Of a DNA stretch of 64,000 bases, positions 17,985-26,896 are shown in pieces. The first letter of the stretch is position 1, and the number at the start of each line of letters is the position of its first letter. Origin of the DNA: Solidesulfovibrio fructosivorans JJ] (lineage in GTDB: Bacteria > Desulfobacterota > Desulfovibrionia > Desulfovibrionales > Desulfovibrionaceae); NCBI RefSeq assembly GCF_000179555.1, contig NZ_AECZ01000020.1:1-64000 (forward strand), written 5' to 3'. The translations under genes were made by a program, and so were the position numbers. Below the pieces are notes generated by a model. It saw nothing but the letters and a program-made list of their open reading frames with translations, made no database searches and was not told where the DNA came from.

Positions 17985-18647
17985 ATGCAGATTCCCGTGG
18001 TGCGCAACATCCTGGAGGCCAACGACCGTATCGCCCTGGAACTCAAGGATTTCTTCGGCCACAAAGGCATCCTCGTGGTCAACATCATGAGCTCGCCCGG
18101 CGCGGGCAAGACCACGCTCCTCGAACGAACCCTCGCCGAACTTGCCGGCGAGATGCGCATGGCCGTGGTCGAGGGCGACCTGCAAACCGACAACGACGCC
18201 CGCCGCGTGGCCGCGACCGGCGCCCAGGCCGTGCAGATCAATACCGAGGGCGGCTGCCACCTGACCAGTTCGCAGGTCCAGGAAGCCATCAAGAGCCTCG
18301 ACCTGACCGGCCTCGACATCCTTTTTATCGAAAACGTCGGCAACCTGGTCTGCCCGGCCGAATTCGACGTGGGCGAGGATTTCAAGATCACGCTTTTAAG
18401 CGTCACCGAGGGCGACGACAAGCCCGAGAAATACCCGCTGATGTTCAATATTTCCGCAGCCCTGGTGCTCAACAAGATCGACCTGCTCCCCTATGTGGAC
18501 TTCGACATGGAGCGGGCCAGCCGCCACGCCCGCGTGCTCAACGAACACATCGCCATCTTCCCGGTCTCGGCCCGCAGCGGCGAGGGACTTGCCGACTGGT
18601 ACGACTGGCTGCGCGCCCGGCTCCGGGAAAAACGCGCCACGGCCTAG
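17985..18647 (+). CDS. hypB: hydrogenase maturation GTPase HypB
   Basis: This 220-residue SIMIBI GTPase drives nickel insertion. It has the P-loop SSPGAGKTTLL (about 36-46), VVEGDLQTDNDA, the metal-site pair in GGCHL, ENVGNLVCPAEFD, and the specificity motif LNKIDLL. It lacks the His-rich nickel-storage N terminus seen in some species. It follows hypA by 12 bases. No hydrogenase structural genes are in the window. Confidence 0.96.
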   Translation: MQIPVVRNILEANDRIALELKDFFGHKGILVVNIMSSPGAGKTTLLERTLAELAGEMRMAVVEGDLQTDNDARRVAATGAQAVQINTEGGCHLTSSQVQEAIKSLDLTGLDILFIENVGNLVCPAEFDVGEDFKITLLSVTEGDDKPEKYPLMFNISAALVLNKIDLLPYVDFDMERASRHARVLNEHIAIFPVSARSGEGLADWYDWLRARLREKRATA

Positions 18648-18658
18648 CCATGAGGAAC

Positions 18659-18703
18659 GTGCGAGAGGGAAGACCCTTTAAACAAGGGTTCTTCCCTCTC
18701 ACG
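18659..18703 (+). terminator. long hairpin after hypB (GCGAGAGGG family)
   Basis: GTGCGAGAGGGAAGACCCTT pairs with AAGGGTTCTTCCCTCTCACG, and CTTCCCTTCCCAAAGTCTTT follows on the plus strand. It is a diverged single copy of the hairpin family found at 8108 and in the composite modules. The rest of the gap to 19134 holds only the possible promoter at 19073. Confidence 0.65.
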
Positions 18704-19072
18704 CTCTTCCCTTCCCAAAGTCTTTATTTGGACAGTTCGCGTCCACTCGTCGTTTTCCCGATATAACGAGAAATTCCCTTTCGCTTTATAAGGTTAGAGC
18801 GGCGTCCCTGCACGGGAACGTAAAGGGGCCCTCGGAAAAGCGGCTGCGCTGAAAAATCTTCCGGAGCCCGTTGCTCCCGCTGCCCGGCCTGTCTGGCGTC
18901 CTTCCCCGGCTTCTCTCGCCCCCCCGAACGGAGTGGATAAACCAAAAGCTGTTTCACTTTCTGAAAGAGTCAAACATCCCCAGGTGTTGTCTGCGTTCCC
19001 CGGAGTGGACGGTTGAGATAAAAGCTATTTATATTGAGACGGTTAGCGATAAATCGCCATATTCCCTGATGA

Positions 19073-19088
19073 TGGCATGGCTTTTGTA
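19073..19088 (+). promoter_or_regulatory. possible sigma-54 promoter
   Basis: TGGCATGGCTTTTGTA matches the sigma-54 layout (GG, ten bases, then GT instead of GC) about 47 bases before the barrel-protein start codon. The -12 element is imperfect, so this is only a candidate. Confidence 0.3.
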
Positions 19089-19134
19089 GAGTGCTGTCCG
19101 ATTCCATAGTCCGCAACATATCAGGGAGAAGGTT

Positions 19135-19722
19135 ATGGACGCTCTGTATCGCAAACTCGTGTACACACTTGCCGTCGCCTGCCTGGCGCTTGCCGCCTCG
19201 GCCACCTGGGTCATGGCCCAGACGCAAGGCTTCGCGGCCGGATCGTTCAATTTCGAACCGCGATTTGGCATCTACGGCACCACCAACCAACGGGTCAATT
19301 CCATCTACACCTACGGTGGGGCGCTCAACTACTACGTCTTCGACAACGTGGCCGTGGAAGTCGAAGGCATGGGCGTCTATGTCGACCAGAACAAACGCTT
19401 TGAGACCGCCACCGGCATCGGCTCCAAGGCTTCGCCGGCCAGCGGCATCGCCGGCAACTTCAACGCCCGGTGGCACTTCGTGGCCACTTCCCAGGCGAGC
19501 ATTTTCGCCGGCGCGGGTTTCGGCGGCCTGTGGTGCGACACCCAGGTGCCCTACAACGGATTTGAAAACAGCCTGACCGAAAACGGCGAACTGGGCGCGA
19601 CCTATTCCCTCACCCAGCAGCTGAGCCTCAAGGGCGCCGTCAAATACTGGCACATCGGCCAGTTCAACAACCAGGGCGTCGACGCCTTCGGCGGCACCTT
19701 CGGCCTCAACGTGAGCTTCTAG
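19135..19722 (+). CDS. small outer-membrane beta-barrel protein
   Basis: This 195-residue protein has a signal peptide ending near VMAQ, followed by alternating hydrophobic strands and a terminal aromatic residue (NVSF). The pattern is typical of an eight-stranded outer-membrane barrel of the OmpA/OmpW size class. It is a paralogue of the protein at 54297-54860: both contain GxYGTTNxxVN, TYGGA.xYYV and VAVE.EG.G. The gene has GGAGAAGG before the ATG and its own terminator, so it is monocistronic. The function is unknown. Confidence 0.82.
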   Translation: MDALYRKLVYTLAVACLALAASATWVMAQTQGFAAGSFNFEPRFGIYGTTNQRVNSIYTYGGALNYYVFDNVAVEVEGMGVYVDQNKRFETATGIGSKASPASGIAGNFNARWHFVATSQASIFAGAGFGGLWCDTQVPYNGFENSLTENGELGATYSLTQQLSLKGAVKYWHIGQFNNQGVDAFGGTFGLNVSF

Positions 19723-19767
19723 CAAGCCCCTCCAAGGCCTTTTTGCCAATGCCCCTTTCGTTAGCCG

Positions 19768-19800
19768 GCCGGCCGTCCAAAAGACGGCCGGCTTTTGTTT
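19768..19800 (+). terminator. intrinsic terminator after barrel-protein gene
   Basis: GCCGGCCGTC, loop CAAAA, GACGGCCGGC, then TTTTGTTT. This is a canonical rho-independent terminator 46 bases past the stop codon. Confidence 0.88.
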
Positions 19801-19864
19801 CTCCCCTTTTCATTTCGCGCCGACATCCCTATAGTTTGGGCGCGACAGGCCGAAAGGTTCCTAT

Positions 19865-20845
19865 ATGAGCAAAATTCTGGATCAGGACGAGGTCGATGCG
19901 CTGCTGCGGGGACTCTCCGGCGGCGAAATCGAGGCGGAAAACGACATCCTGGAGGACGACTCCGGGGTCGTGGTCTTCGACCTGTCCAACCAGGACCGCA
20001 TCATCCGGGGCCGCATGCCGGTTCTGGAGATCATCAACGACCGCTTCGCCCGGCTCGCTTCCAACGCCATGGCCAACGCCATGCGCAAGCGCGCCGACGT
20101 CAACCCCATTTCCATCGACATGTCGAAATTCGGGGATTTCATGCGGTCGCTGCCCGTGCCCACCTCCATCAACATCTTCAAGCTCGACCCCCTGCGCGGC
20201 AACGCCATCCTCGTCGTCGACTCGCGGCTGGTCTTCGCCATGGTGGAGAGCTTTTTCGGCGGGGCCGGATCGCAGCCCAAGATCGAAGGCCGCGATTTCA
20301 CCCCTATCGAGCAGGCCATCATCAACCGTGTGGTGCGCATTGCCCTGGAAAACATGGAGGAATCCTGGCAGCCCGTGCACGAGGTCCACATCGAGCTCGT
20401 GCGCAGCGAAGTCAACCCCCAGTTCGCCGCCATCGTGCCGCCAAGCGACGTGGTCATCGTGGTCACCTTCGAGGTGGAGCTCGAAAACGCCATCGGCTCG
20501 CTGATCGTCTGCCTGCCCTACGCCACCATCGAGCCCATCCGCACCAAGCTCTACGCCTCCTTCCAGACCGAACGCCTGGAAGTGGACCATGCCTGGATCG
20601 CCCGCTTCAAGGAGCGGCTCATGGAGACGCCGGTGGAGATGCTGGTGCGTTTCGGCCGGTCCCAGGTCACCGGCCGTCAGCTCCTTTCCTTGAAGCCCGG
20701 GGACATCATCATGCTCGACAACGACGTGGACGCCCTGCTCGAAGCCGAAGTCCAGGGCGTGCGCAAGTTCAGGGGCATCCCGGGGCTGGTCAAGTCCAAC
20801 AAGGCCTTCCAGATCGTCAAGGAAGAGGAAATCCACGTCGAATAA
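19865..20845 (+). CDS. fliM: flagellar motor switch protein FliM
   Basis: FliM is part of the flagellar C-ring and binds phosphorylated CheY to switch rotation. The N-terminal peptide ILDQDEVDALLRGLSGG matches the CheY-binding EIDALL motif. The middle domain has the GGAG motif region (ESFFGGAG), and the C-terminal SpoA-like domain (LSLKPGDIIMLD...) completes it. The length of 326 residues is normal. No other flagellar structural genes are adjacent. Confidence 0.95.
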   Translation: MSKILDQDEVDALLRGLSGGEIEAENDILEDDSGVVVFDLSNQDRIIRGRMPVLEIINDRFARLASNAMANAMRKRADVNPISIDMSKFGDFMRSLPVPTSINIFKLDPLRGNAILVVDSRLVFAMVESFFGGAGSQPKIEGRDFTPIEQAIINRVVRIALENMEESWQPVHEVHIELVRSEVNPQFAAIVPPSDVVIVVTFEVELENAIGSLIVCLPYATIEPIRTKLYASFQTERLEVDHAWIARFKERLMETPVEMLVRFGRSQVTGRQLLSLKPGDIIMLDNDVDALLEAEVQGVRKFRGIPGLVKSNKAFQIVKEEEIHVE

Positions 20846-21040
20846 CCCGGATCAAACGCTGCGGCGGACCCGCCCGGCGCGTTCCCGGCCGCGTCCTTTC
20901 CCTTTGGCCCAACACCCCCGACAAGCAGCCGTGATCGCACCTTCTTTTTTCCATAATACGCCGATATACCTCGCCTAAACAAAAAATATGCCTCTCCTGT
21001 CCCATGGCCAACCGCTTTGGGCCGTGATAGGGGCCAGCCC

Positions 21041-21766
21041 GTGGAACCCAAACTCGCCATTCCCATTGCCGCCCAGCCCGACGACACCACCTGCGGCCCC
21101 ACCTGTCTGCAGGCCATCTACCGCTATTACGGCGACGACATGGCGCTCGATTCCGTCATCCACGAAGTGAAAACCCTGCCCGGCGGCGGCACCCTGGCCG
21201 CCTATCTCGGCTGCCATGCCCTGGCCCGGGGCTACGCGGCCAGGCTCTACACCTTCGACCTGACCGTCTTCGACAGCACCTGGTTCGACGGCGCGCACGT
21301 GGATTTGGCGGCCAAGCTCAAAAAGCAGCGCCAGTATAAAAAAAGCCGGCGACTGACGTCCACGACCGAGGCCTGTCTCGAATTTCTGGAAATGGGCGGC
21401 GTCATCCGCTTCGAGGACCTGACGGCCGGGCTCATCCGCGCCATCCTCAAGCGCGACCGGCCGATTCTGGCCGGGCTTTCCGCCACCTACCTCTACCGCA
21501 CCGCGCGCGAACGCGATGAAAGCGGGACTCTGGTCTACGATGACGTGCGCGGCGAGCCGGCGGGACATTTCGTGGTGATAAGCGGCTACGATACGGAGCG
21601 GCGCTCGACCCATATCGCCGATCCGCTGTTGCCCAATCCCATAAGCCAGAGCCAGTATTACGAAGTGACGCTCAACCACCTCGTGTGCGCCGTCATGCTC
21701 GGCATCATCACCTGCGACGCCAACCTGCTCGTGCTTTCCCCCAAAAAACGCGGCCGTCCCAAATGA
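21041..21766 (+). CDS. C39-like papain-fold cysteine peptidase
   Basis: This 241-residue protein resembles bacteriocin-processing C39 peptidases. Gln12 (oxyanion), Cys18 in DTTCGPTC, His near 174 in GHFVVISGYD, and Asp near 192 in ADPL form a complete catalytic set. There is no signal peptide and no ABC transporter fusion, so it acts in the cytosol. The GTG at 21041 follows AGGGG at good spacing; a TTG at 21017 is an alternative. It ends in a basic KKRGRPK tail. It is the first of four genes that appear to form one pathway. Confidence 0.85.
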   Translation: MEPKLAIPIAAQPDDTTCGPTCLQAIYRYYGDDMALDSVIHEVKTLPGGGTLAAYLGCHALARGYAARLYTFDLTVFDSTWFDGAHVDLAAKLKKQRQYKKSRRLTSTTEACLEFLEMGGVIRFEDLTAGLIRAILKRDRPILAGLSATYLYRTARERDESGTLVYDDVRGEPAGHFVVISGYDTERRSTHIADPLLPNPISQSQYYEVTLNHLVCAVMLGIITCDANLLVLSPKKRGRPK

Positions 21767-21787
21767 CGGCAAAGGAGCGTATCCCCC

Positions 21788-23257
21788 GTGTCCGTTCTGG
21801 TGGTCATCGAGAACCCCGAAGACTGTTCCCTGGTCTTTTCCGGCGTGGAGCCGGTGGCGGCCAGGACCTACCTGACCGACGAAACCTTCACCGGCCTGCG
21901 CGGTGTCAAGATCATCAATATCTGCCGTTCCTACCGCTACCAGTCCATGGGCTACTACGTGTCGCTTCTGGCTGAAGCGCGCGGCCACAAGCCCATTCCG
22001 TCCATCACCGCCATCCAGGACATGAAGTCCGTGGGGATCATCCGGGTGGCCTCGGGTGAGCTGGAAGACGTGCTGGCCAAAGCGTTGGCCGATCGCGAGC
22101 CCGGCAAGGTCAGCTTTTCCGCCTACTTCGGCAAGACACCGGAAAAGGGGCTGGAGCAGCTCGCCTCGAGACTGTTCAAGCTCTTCCCCGCGCCCTTTCT
22201 GCGGGCCGACGTCAGCTTCCAGAACGGCTGGCAGCTCCAGAATGTCTCGCCGCTTTCGGTCAAGGACATCCCGCCCGGGGAACGCGATTTCGCCGAATCC
22301 GTGTCCACGGAGTACTTCGCCGGCAAAAAGCTCATCATCCCCAAACGCCCGGTCTCCCGCTACGACCTGGCCATCCTGCACGATCCCGAGGAGGCCCGTC
22401 CCCCTTCGAGCGCCCGGGCCATCAAGCGTTTCGTCAAGGCGGCCGAAACGCTCGGCGTCGGGGTGGAGCTCATCACCAAGGACGACTCCAACCGCCTGTC
22501 GGAATTCGACGCCCTGTTCATCCGCGAGACGACCAACGTCGACCACCACACCTACCGCATGGCGCGAAAGGCCGTGGCCGAGGGGCTCGTGGTCATCGAC
22601 GACCCGGAATCCATCCTGCGCTGCTCCAACAAGGTCTACCTGGCCGAGGTGCTGGCCCGGCACAAGATTCCGGCCCCGCGCACGGTCATCGCCCATTGCA
22701 AGAATTTGGACCACATCCTGGAGGAGCTTTCCCTGCCCTGCGTGCTCAAGCAGCCGGACAGCGCCTTTTCCCAGGGCGTGGTGCTGGTCCGGGAATCCGA
22801 CGTCTTGATGGCCGAGGCCAGACGGTTTCTCAGCAAATCCGATCTGGTCATCGCCCAGGAATACCTGCCCTCGGATTTCGACTGGCGCATCGGCATCCTT
22901 GACAGGCGCCCCCTTTTCGCCTGCAAGTACTTCATGGCTTCCGGCCACTGGCAAATCTTGCGTAAGGGCAAAAGCGGCAAGGATATTTACGGCCGGGTGG
23001 AAACCCTGCCCGTGGGCAAGGTGCCCAGAAAGGTCATCTCCGCCGCGCTCAAGGCCGCCGACGCCATCGGCGACGGACTCTACGGCGTGGACCTCAAGCA
23101 GGTCGGGGACAAGGTGTACGTCATCGAGGTCAACGACAACCCCAACATCGACGCCGGGTACGAGGACGAGGTGCTCCAGGACGAACTGTATCTGCGAGTG
23201 GTGGAAGTCTTTCTCAAGCGCATCGAACTCCGAAAAACCGGGAGCCTCAACATATGA
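21788..23257 (+). CDS. RimK-type ATP-grasp ligase with RLAN N-terminal domain
   Basis: This 489-residue protein has an N-terminal region of about 150-200 residues matching the RimK-like-associated N-terminal (RLAN) type (VLVVIENPEDC, GVKIINICRSYRYQSMGYYVS). A RimK-type ATP-grasp domain at about 280-480 follows (LKQPDSAFSQGV, VIAQEYLPSDFDWRIG, VIEVNDNPNID carrying the Mg ligands). ATP-grasp enzymes of this type form amide or peptide bonds by acyl-phosphate chemistry, and RimK itself adds glutamates to ribosomal protein S6. It overlaps the next gene by four bases. The substrate is unknown. Confidence 0.88.
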   Translation: MSVLVVIENPEDCSLVFSGVEPVAARTYLTDETFTGLRGVKIINICRSYRYQSMGYYVSLLAEARGHKPIPSITAIQDMKSVGIIRVASGELEDVLAKALADREPGKVSFSAYFGKTPEKGLEQLASRLFKLFPAPFLRADVSFQNGWQLQNVSPLSVKDIPPGERDFAESVSTEYFAGKKLIIPKRPVSRYDLAILHDPEEARPPSSARAIKRFVKAAETLGVGVELITKDDSNRLSEFDALFIRETTNVDHHTYRMARKAVAEGLVVIDDPESILRCSNKVYLAEVLARHKIPAPRTVIAHCKNLDHILEELSLPCVLKQPDSAFSQGVVLVRESDVLMAEARRFLSKSDLVIAQEYLPSDFDWRIGILDRRPLFACKYFMASGHWQILRKGKSGKDIYGRVETLPVGKVPRKVISAALKAADAIGDGLYGVDLKQVGDKVYVIEVNDNPNIDAGYEDEVLQDELYLRVVEVFLKRIELRKTGSLNI

Positions 23258-24519
23258 GCCGGGCCAAACCTCTTTTTTCCGCCTACGGGATCGAAATCGA
23301 ATACATGATCGTGGACCGCGAGACGCTTGCCGTGCTGCCCGTGGCCGACAAGCTGCTCGCCGCCGCCGCCAAGAAGGAAAACGCCTCGGATGTGGAGAGG
23401 GGCGAGATCACCTGGTCCAACGAGCTGGTCAACCACGTGCTCGAAATGAAGGTGTCAAAGCCCGCCAAAAGCCTTTCCGGGCTCGCCGCCGCCTTTGCCG
23501 AAAACATCGCCGCGGCCGACGCCCTGCTCGCGCCCATGGGGGGGCGGCTTATGCCCACGGGCGCGCATCCCTTCATGGACCCGCATACGGAAACGCAACT
23601 TTGGCCCCATGCCTACAGCGACGTCTACCAGGCCTTCGACGCCGCCTTCAATTGCAAGGGGCACGGCTGGGCGAACCTGCAGAGCATGCACATCAACCTG
23701 CCCTTTCGCGGCGACGAGGAGTTCGGCCGGCTCCACGCCGCCATCCGCGCGCTCCTGCCCATCATGCCTGCCCTGGCCGCTTCCACGCCCATCCTGGACG
23801 GACATTTCACCGGATTTCTCGACGCCCGCATGGAGCACTACTCCAAAAACGCCGCCCGCGTGCCCTCGGTCATGGGCGTGGTCATTCCCGAGCCGGTCTT
23901 TTCCGAACAGGAATACCGCGACAGGATCCTGGCCCCCATGTACCGCGACATCGCACCGCTGGATCCCAAGGGCGTGTTGCACGACGAATTCTTAAACGCC
24001 CGGGGGGCCATCGCCCGCTTCAAGCGCTCGACCATCGAAATCCGGATCCTCGACACCCAGGAATGCCCGGCCGCCGACCTGGCTTTGGCCGGTGTGGTCG
24101 TTTCCGCGCTCAAGGGGCTGGTGGAGGAACGCTGGTCCAGCTACGAGGAGCAAAAAGCCCTTTCCACCCACGACCTCGCGGCCATCTTCAACCAGACCAT
24201 CGCCAATGCCGGCCGCACCGTGGTGCCCGAGGAATACGCCCGGCTGTTCGGGGTTTACGCTCCGTCGAGCATTCCGGCCCGCGTCATCTGGCGGCGTCTG
24301 GCGCTGAACACGCTTCCGGCCATGGATTTCGACCCGGATTGGGAAAAGCCGCTGGCCGTGCTCGTCGACCAATCGAGCCTGGCCCGACGCATCCTGGCCG
24401 CCGTGGACGGCGACTACCGGCATCCCGCGATCAAGCGGACGTACGGGGAGCTGTGCGACTGTCTGGCCGCCAACACACCCTTCAATGCCGGCATCCTGGG
24501 CGCTCCTTATTTCCTGTGA
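23254..24519 (+). CDS. GCS2-type glutamate-cysteine ligase-like amidoligase
   Basis: The 421-residue protein belongs to the carboxylate-amine ligase (GCS2) group: FSAYGIEIEYMIVDRETL at the N terminus, TGAHPFMDPHTETQLWPH near 103, and MHINLPF near 145. It probably condenses a glutamate-like gamma-carboxyl with an amine. It starts inside the end of the RimK-type gene (ATGA overlap), and the following gene starts 35 bases before it ends, indicating strong coupling. No glutathione synthetase is present, so ordinary glutathione synthesis is unlikely. Confidence 0.87.
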   Translation: MSRAKPLFSAYGIEIEYMIVDRETLAVLPVADKLLAAAAKKENASDVERGEITWSNELVNHVLEMKVSKPAKSLSGLAAAFAENIAAADALLAPMGGRLMPTGAHPFMDPHTETQLWPHAYSDVYQAFDAAFNCKGHGWANLQSMHINLPFRGDEEFGRLHAAIRALLPIMPALAASTPILDGHFTGFLDARMEHYSKNAARVPSVMGVVIPEPVFSEQEYRDRILAPMYRDIAPLDPKGVLHDEFLNARGAIARFKRSTIEIRILDTQECPAADLALAGVVVSALKGLVEERWSSYEEQKALSTHDLAAIFNQTIANAGRTVVPEEYARLFGVYAPSSIPARVIWRRLALNTLPAMDFDPDWEKPLAVLVDQSSLARRILAAVDGDYRHPAIKRTYGELCDCLAANTPFNAGILGAPYFL

Positions 24520-25204
24520 GCACGGCGGCAACGCCGTGCCGCCGGAGTATGCGCCGCTTTTCGCGCATTGGCGGGACCTGCTCGTCTCCCACCGGGGCTT
24601 CGACGCCGGGGCGCTGGTCACGGCGGGCGCCCTGGCCGCCGCTTGCGACGCGCCGCTTTTCGCGGCCACCACCAGCCGGCTGGTGGTGGACCTCAACCGC
24701 TCGGTCGGCCACCCCGGACTTTTTTCCGAGATCACCAAGCCCCTGCCCGCCGCAGTCAAAAAAAACATCCTGGCCGCGCACTACCGGCCCCATCGGGAGG
24801 CGGTGACCGCGGCCGTGGCCGGGCTGCGCGCGCAGGGGAAAACCGTGCTCCACATCGCCAGCCACAGCTTCACCCCGCGTCTGGCCGGCGTGACGCGGCA
24901 CTGCGACGTGGCCTTTCTCTACGATCCCAAGAGGCCGGTCGAAAAGACCTTTTGCCTGAACTGGCGGCGCAAGCTGGCCCTTCTTGCCCCCAACCTTCTC
25001 CTGCGCCGAAACTACCCGTACCGAGGCGCGGCGGACGGCCTGACCACGGCGCTTCGCCGCCGCTTCGGCGAAGGCTATCTGGGCGTGGAGCTGGAGGTGA
25101 ACCAGCGCTTTGTCCAGGCCGGCGAGGCCGATCTGGCCGCGCTCAATGATCGCCTTGTCGCGGCGCTGGGTCAGGCGCTGGCACGAACGCCCCTCACGCC
25201 GTAG
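24485..25204 (+). CDS. N-formylglutamate amidohydrolase-like hydrolase
   Basis: The 239-residue protein has NFGAH signatures: LISCEHGGNAVPPEY at the start, HRGFDAGA, VVDLNRSVGHP, and HIASHSFTP. The metal-binding His and Glu residues are present. Classical members hydrolyse N-formylglutamate in histidine breakdown, but no hut genes are nearby. In this context it more likely trims an amide made by the two ligases. The start lies inside the end of the amidoligase gene. Confidence 0.87.
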   Translation: MPASWALLISCEHGGNAVPPEYAPLFAHWRDLLVSHRGFDAGALVTAGALAAACDAPLFAATTSRLVVDLNRSVGHPGLFSEITKPLPAAVKKNILAAHYRPHREAVTAAVAGLRAQGKTVLHIASHSFTPRLAGVTRHCDVAFLYDPKRPVEKTFCLNWRRKLALLAPNLLLRRNYPYRGAADGLTTALRRRFGEGYLGVELEVNQRFVQAGEADLAALNDRLVAALGQALARTPLTP

Positions 25205-25264
25205 TCCGGGAGGGCCGGCCGCGCCGGCTTGTTGCGCGTACGCCGGCCTGCTATCCTCGCCGCC

Positions 25265-26173
25265 ATGTCCCATATCCGATCCCGATCCGGCCGCCATGCG
25301 GCCCTGCTCCTGGCGCTTGTGGGCGTGCTTTTGTTGTGCGCCGCTTCACCGCTTGCCGCCAAGTCCCGGCCGGATTTCACCGTGGCCAACCTGCCGACCC
25401 GGCTGGCCCGGGTCGGGGACGGCGTCATCGCCTACAAGACCATAGGCAGCGGGCCGCCGCTGCTCCTTTTGACCGGCTACGCCTGTTCCATGGACAGCTG
25501 GGACGGGACCCTCGTTGGCGATCTGGCCGCCGGACGACGGCTGATCCTGTGCGATTACCCGGGCGTCGGGCGCTCCACCGCCCTGGCCGCGCCGCTCACC
25601 CTGCGCGGTCTGGCCGACGTTGCCGCCGGACTCCTCACCGCCCTGGCCATCCCCAAGGCGGATGTCCTCGGCTGGTCCATGGGCGCGGTCGCCGCCCTGG
25701 AGCTGGCCCTTGCCCACCCGGGCCGCGTGGGCAAAGTGGCCTGCCTCGGCGCGGCCTTTTCCCCGGAGACGGTGGTAAAATCGGTTGCGCGCCTAAGCGC
25801 CATGACGCCCGAGGCCTTTCGGGACAGCCTTTTTCCCCAATCCTGGCGGGACGCACATCCCGAAGCGTTTTCCCGCCTGCCCCGCCAAACAACCCCGATT
25901 CCGGCCGCGACCCTGGCCGGGGAGCGCCAGGCCCTGGCGTCCTGGCCCGGATTCGCCGGCCGGCTGCGAAGCCTCGAAACGCCGGTATTGCTGGTGGTGG
26001 GCGACGAGGACTGGGTCACGCCGCCCGGGGAAAGCGCCGCCCTGGCCCGGCAACTTCCCCGCGGCCGCCTCGTGCGCATGAAAAACGCCGGGCACTGGCT
26101 CCAATACCAGGACCCGGCGGAACTGGCCCGGCTTATCGGCTGGTTCCTCAAAGGACGCCCGGCCGCCCCTTGA
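25265..26173 (+). CDS. secreted alpha/beta-fold hydrolase
   Basis: This 302-residue protein has a hydrophobic export signal (HAALLLALVGVLLLCAASPLAA) and an alpha/beta-hydrolase core. The nucleophile elbow is GWSMG (Ser about 139), the acid is in DEDWVTPP, and the base is in NAGHWLQY. An esterase, lipase or peptidase activity in the envelope is likely, but the substrate is unknown. The ATG at 25265 is preferred because an upstream TTG would add a basic run. It lies 60 bases after the amidohydrolase and could be co-transcribed. Confidence 0.83.
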   Translation: MSHIRSRSGRHAALLLALVGVLLLCAASPLAAKSRPDFTVANLPTRLARVGDGVIAYKTIGSGPPLLLLTGYACSMDSWDGTLVGDLAAGRRLILCDYPGVGRSTALAAPLTLRGLADVAAGLLTALAIPKADVLGWSMGAVAALELALAHPGRVGKVACLGAAFSPETVVKSVARLSAMTPEAFRDSLFPQSWRDAHPEAFSRLPRQTTPIPAATLAGERQALASWPGFAGRLRSLETPVLLVVGDEDWVTPPGESAALARQLPRGRLVRMKNAGHWLQYQDPAELARLIGWFLKGRPAAP

Positions 26174-26205
26174 CGCCGGCCAGCTTCCCAAGCCATTTTC
26201 AGGCC

Positions 26206-26538
26206 ATGTCTCCCAGCCCGACGCCGTCCCCGACGCCGCTTCCCGCCATCAAGCTCAACAGCGTGCGGCTGCGCACCTGGCAGGCGCTTTTCGTCGTCCC
26301 GCCGCGAAGCGACATCGCCTGGAACGAGGTCATCGCGCTGATACGGGCCTTCGGCGGCCAGGAGCTGCACCACCGCCAGAAAACCGCCGGTTCGCGCGTC
26401 CGTTTCCTGCTCGGCGGGGTCAAGGGCTTTTTCCACCGCCCCCATCCCGAAAACGTGCTCGGCAAGGGCTGCGCCGCCGATGTCCGGGAATTCCTCATCC
26501 GGGCCGGCATGGCCGCGCAAGATCAGGAGACCGCATGA
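26206..26538 (+). CDS. hicA: HicA-like protein (toxin family)
   Basis: This 110-residue protein has a HicA-type dsRBD-like fold: IAWNEVIALIRAFGG, AGSRVRFLL, FFHRPHPE, and DVREFLIRAGM. It has a Pro/Ser/Thr-rich N-terminal extension. HicA toxins cleave mRNA. The catalytic His common in the GSH motif is replaced here by Arg (GSR), a variant also found in other HicA groups. It overlaps hicB by four bases, in the usual toxin-antitoxin order. Confidence 0.8.
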   Translation: MSPSPTPSPTPLPAIKLNSVRLRTWQALFVVPPRSDIAWNEVIALIRAFGGQELHHRQKTAGSRVRFLLGGVKGFFHRPHPENVLGKGCAADVREFLIRAGMAAQDQETA

Positions 26539-26756
26539 TGGCCGACGACGCCTGCTATACGATCTACAAGGGCTATTGTCTGGAATGCGCCGAGGAAGAC
26601 GGCGAACTGCACGGCCGCATCGCCGGCATCCGCGACGTGGTGACCTTTCACGGCGAAACCCCGGAAGCGCTCATGGACGCCTTCAGGGAGGCCGTGGACG
26701 ATTATCTGGAAGTCTGCGGCGAAGCCTGCCTATCGCCTGATGCCGCCGCGCCCTGA
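26535..26756 (+). CDS. hicB: HicB-like antitoxin, truncated form
   Basis: This 73-residue protein matches the HicB core (YTIYKGYCLECAEEDGELHGRI, GIRDVVTFHGETPEALMDAFREAVDDYLE). It ends just after that core and lacks the C-terminal ribbon-helix-helix DNA-binding part usual in HicB proteins of this type. It may bind HicA without acting as a repressor. The start overlaps hicA by four bases; the second ATG (26538) is equally possible. Confidence 0.8.
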   Translation: MMADDACYTIYKGYCLECAEEDGELHGRIAGIRDVVTFHGETPEALMDAFREAVDDYLEVCGEACLSPDAAAP

Positions 26757-26896
26757 CGTCTTGTCCCCGCGCCGATCCGCTTCATTATCCCGGCAAAATC
26801 ACCGCCAGACACGCTCCGGCGTTTTCAGACGGTGCGGAAGTTTCGCCCGGTCAACCAGCGGGTTCGCACCATTGCTCACCGTCATCCCTTCCTGTA

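Noticed and set aside
18724-18957. Possible 77-residue minus-strand protein in the gap after hypB
   Set aside because: GTG start, no ribosome site, no domain and codon use unlike the neighbours.
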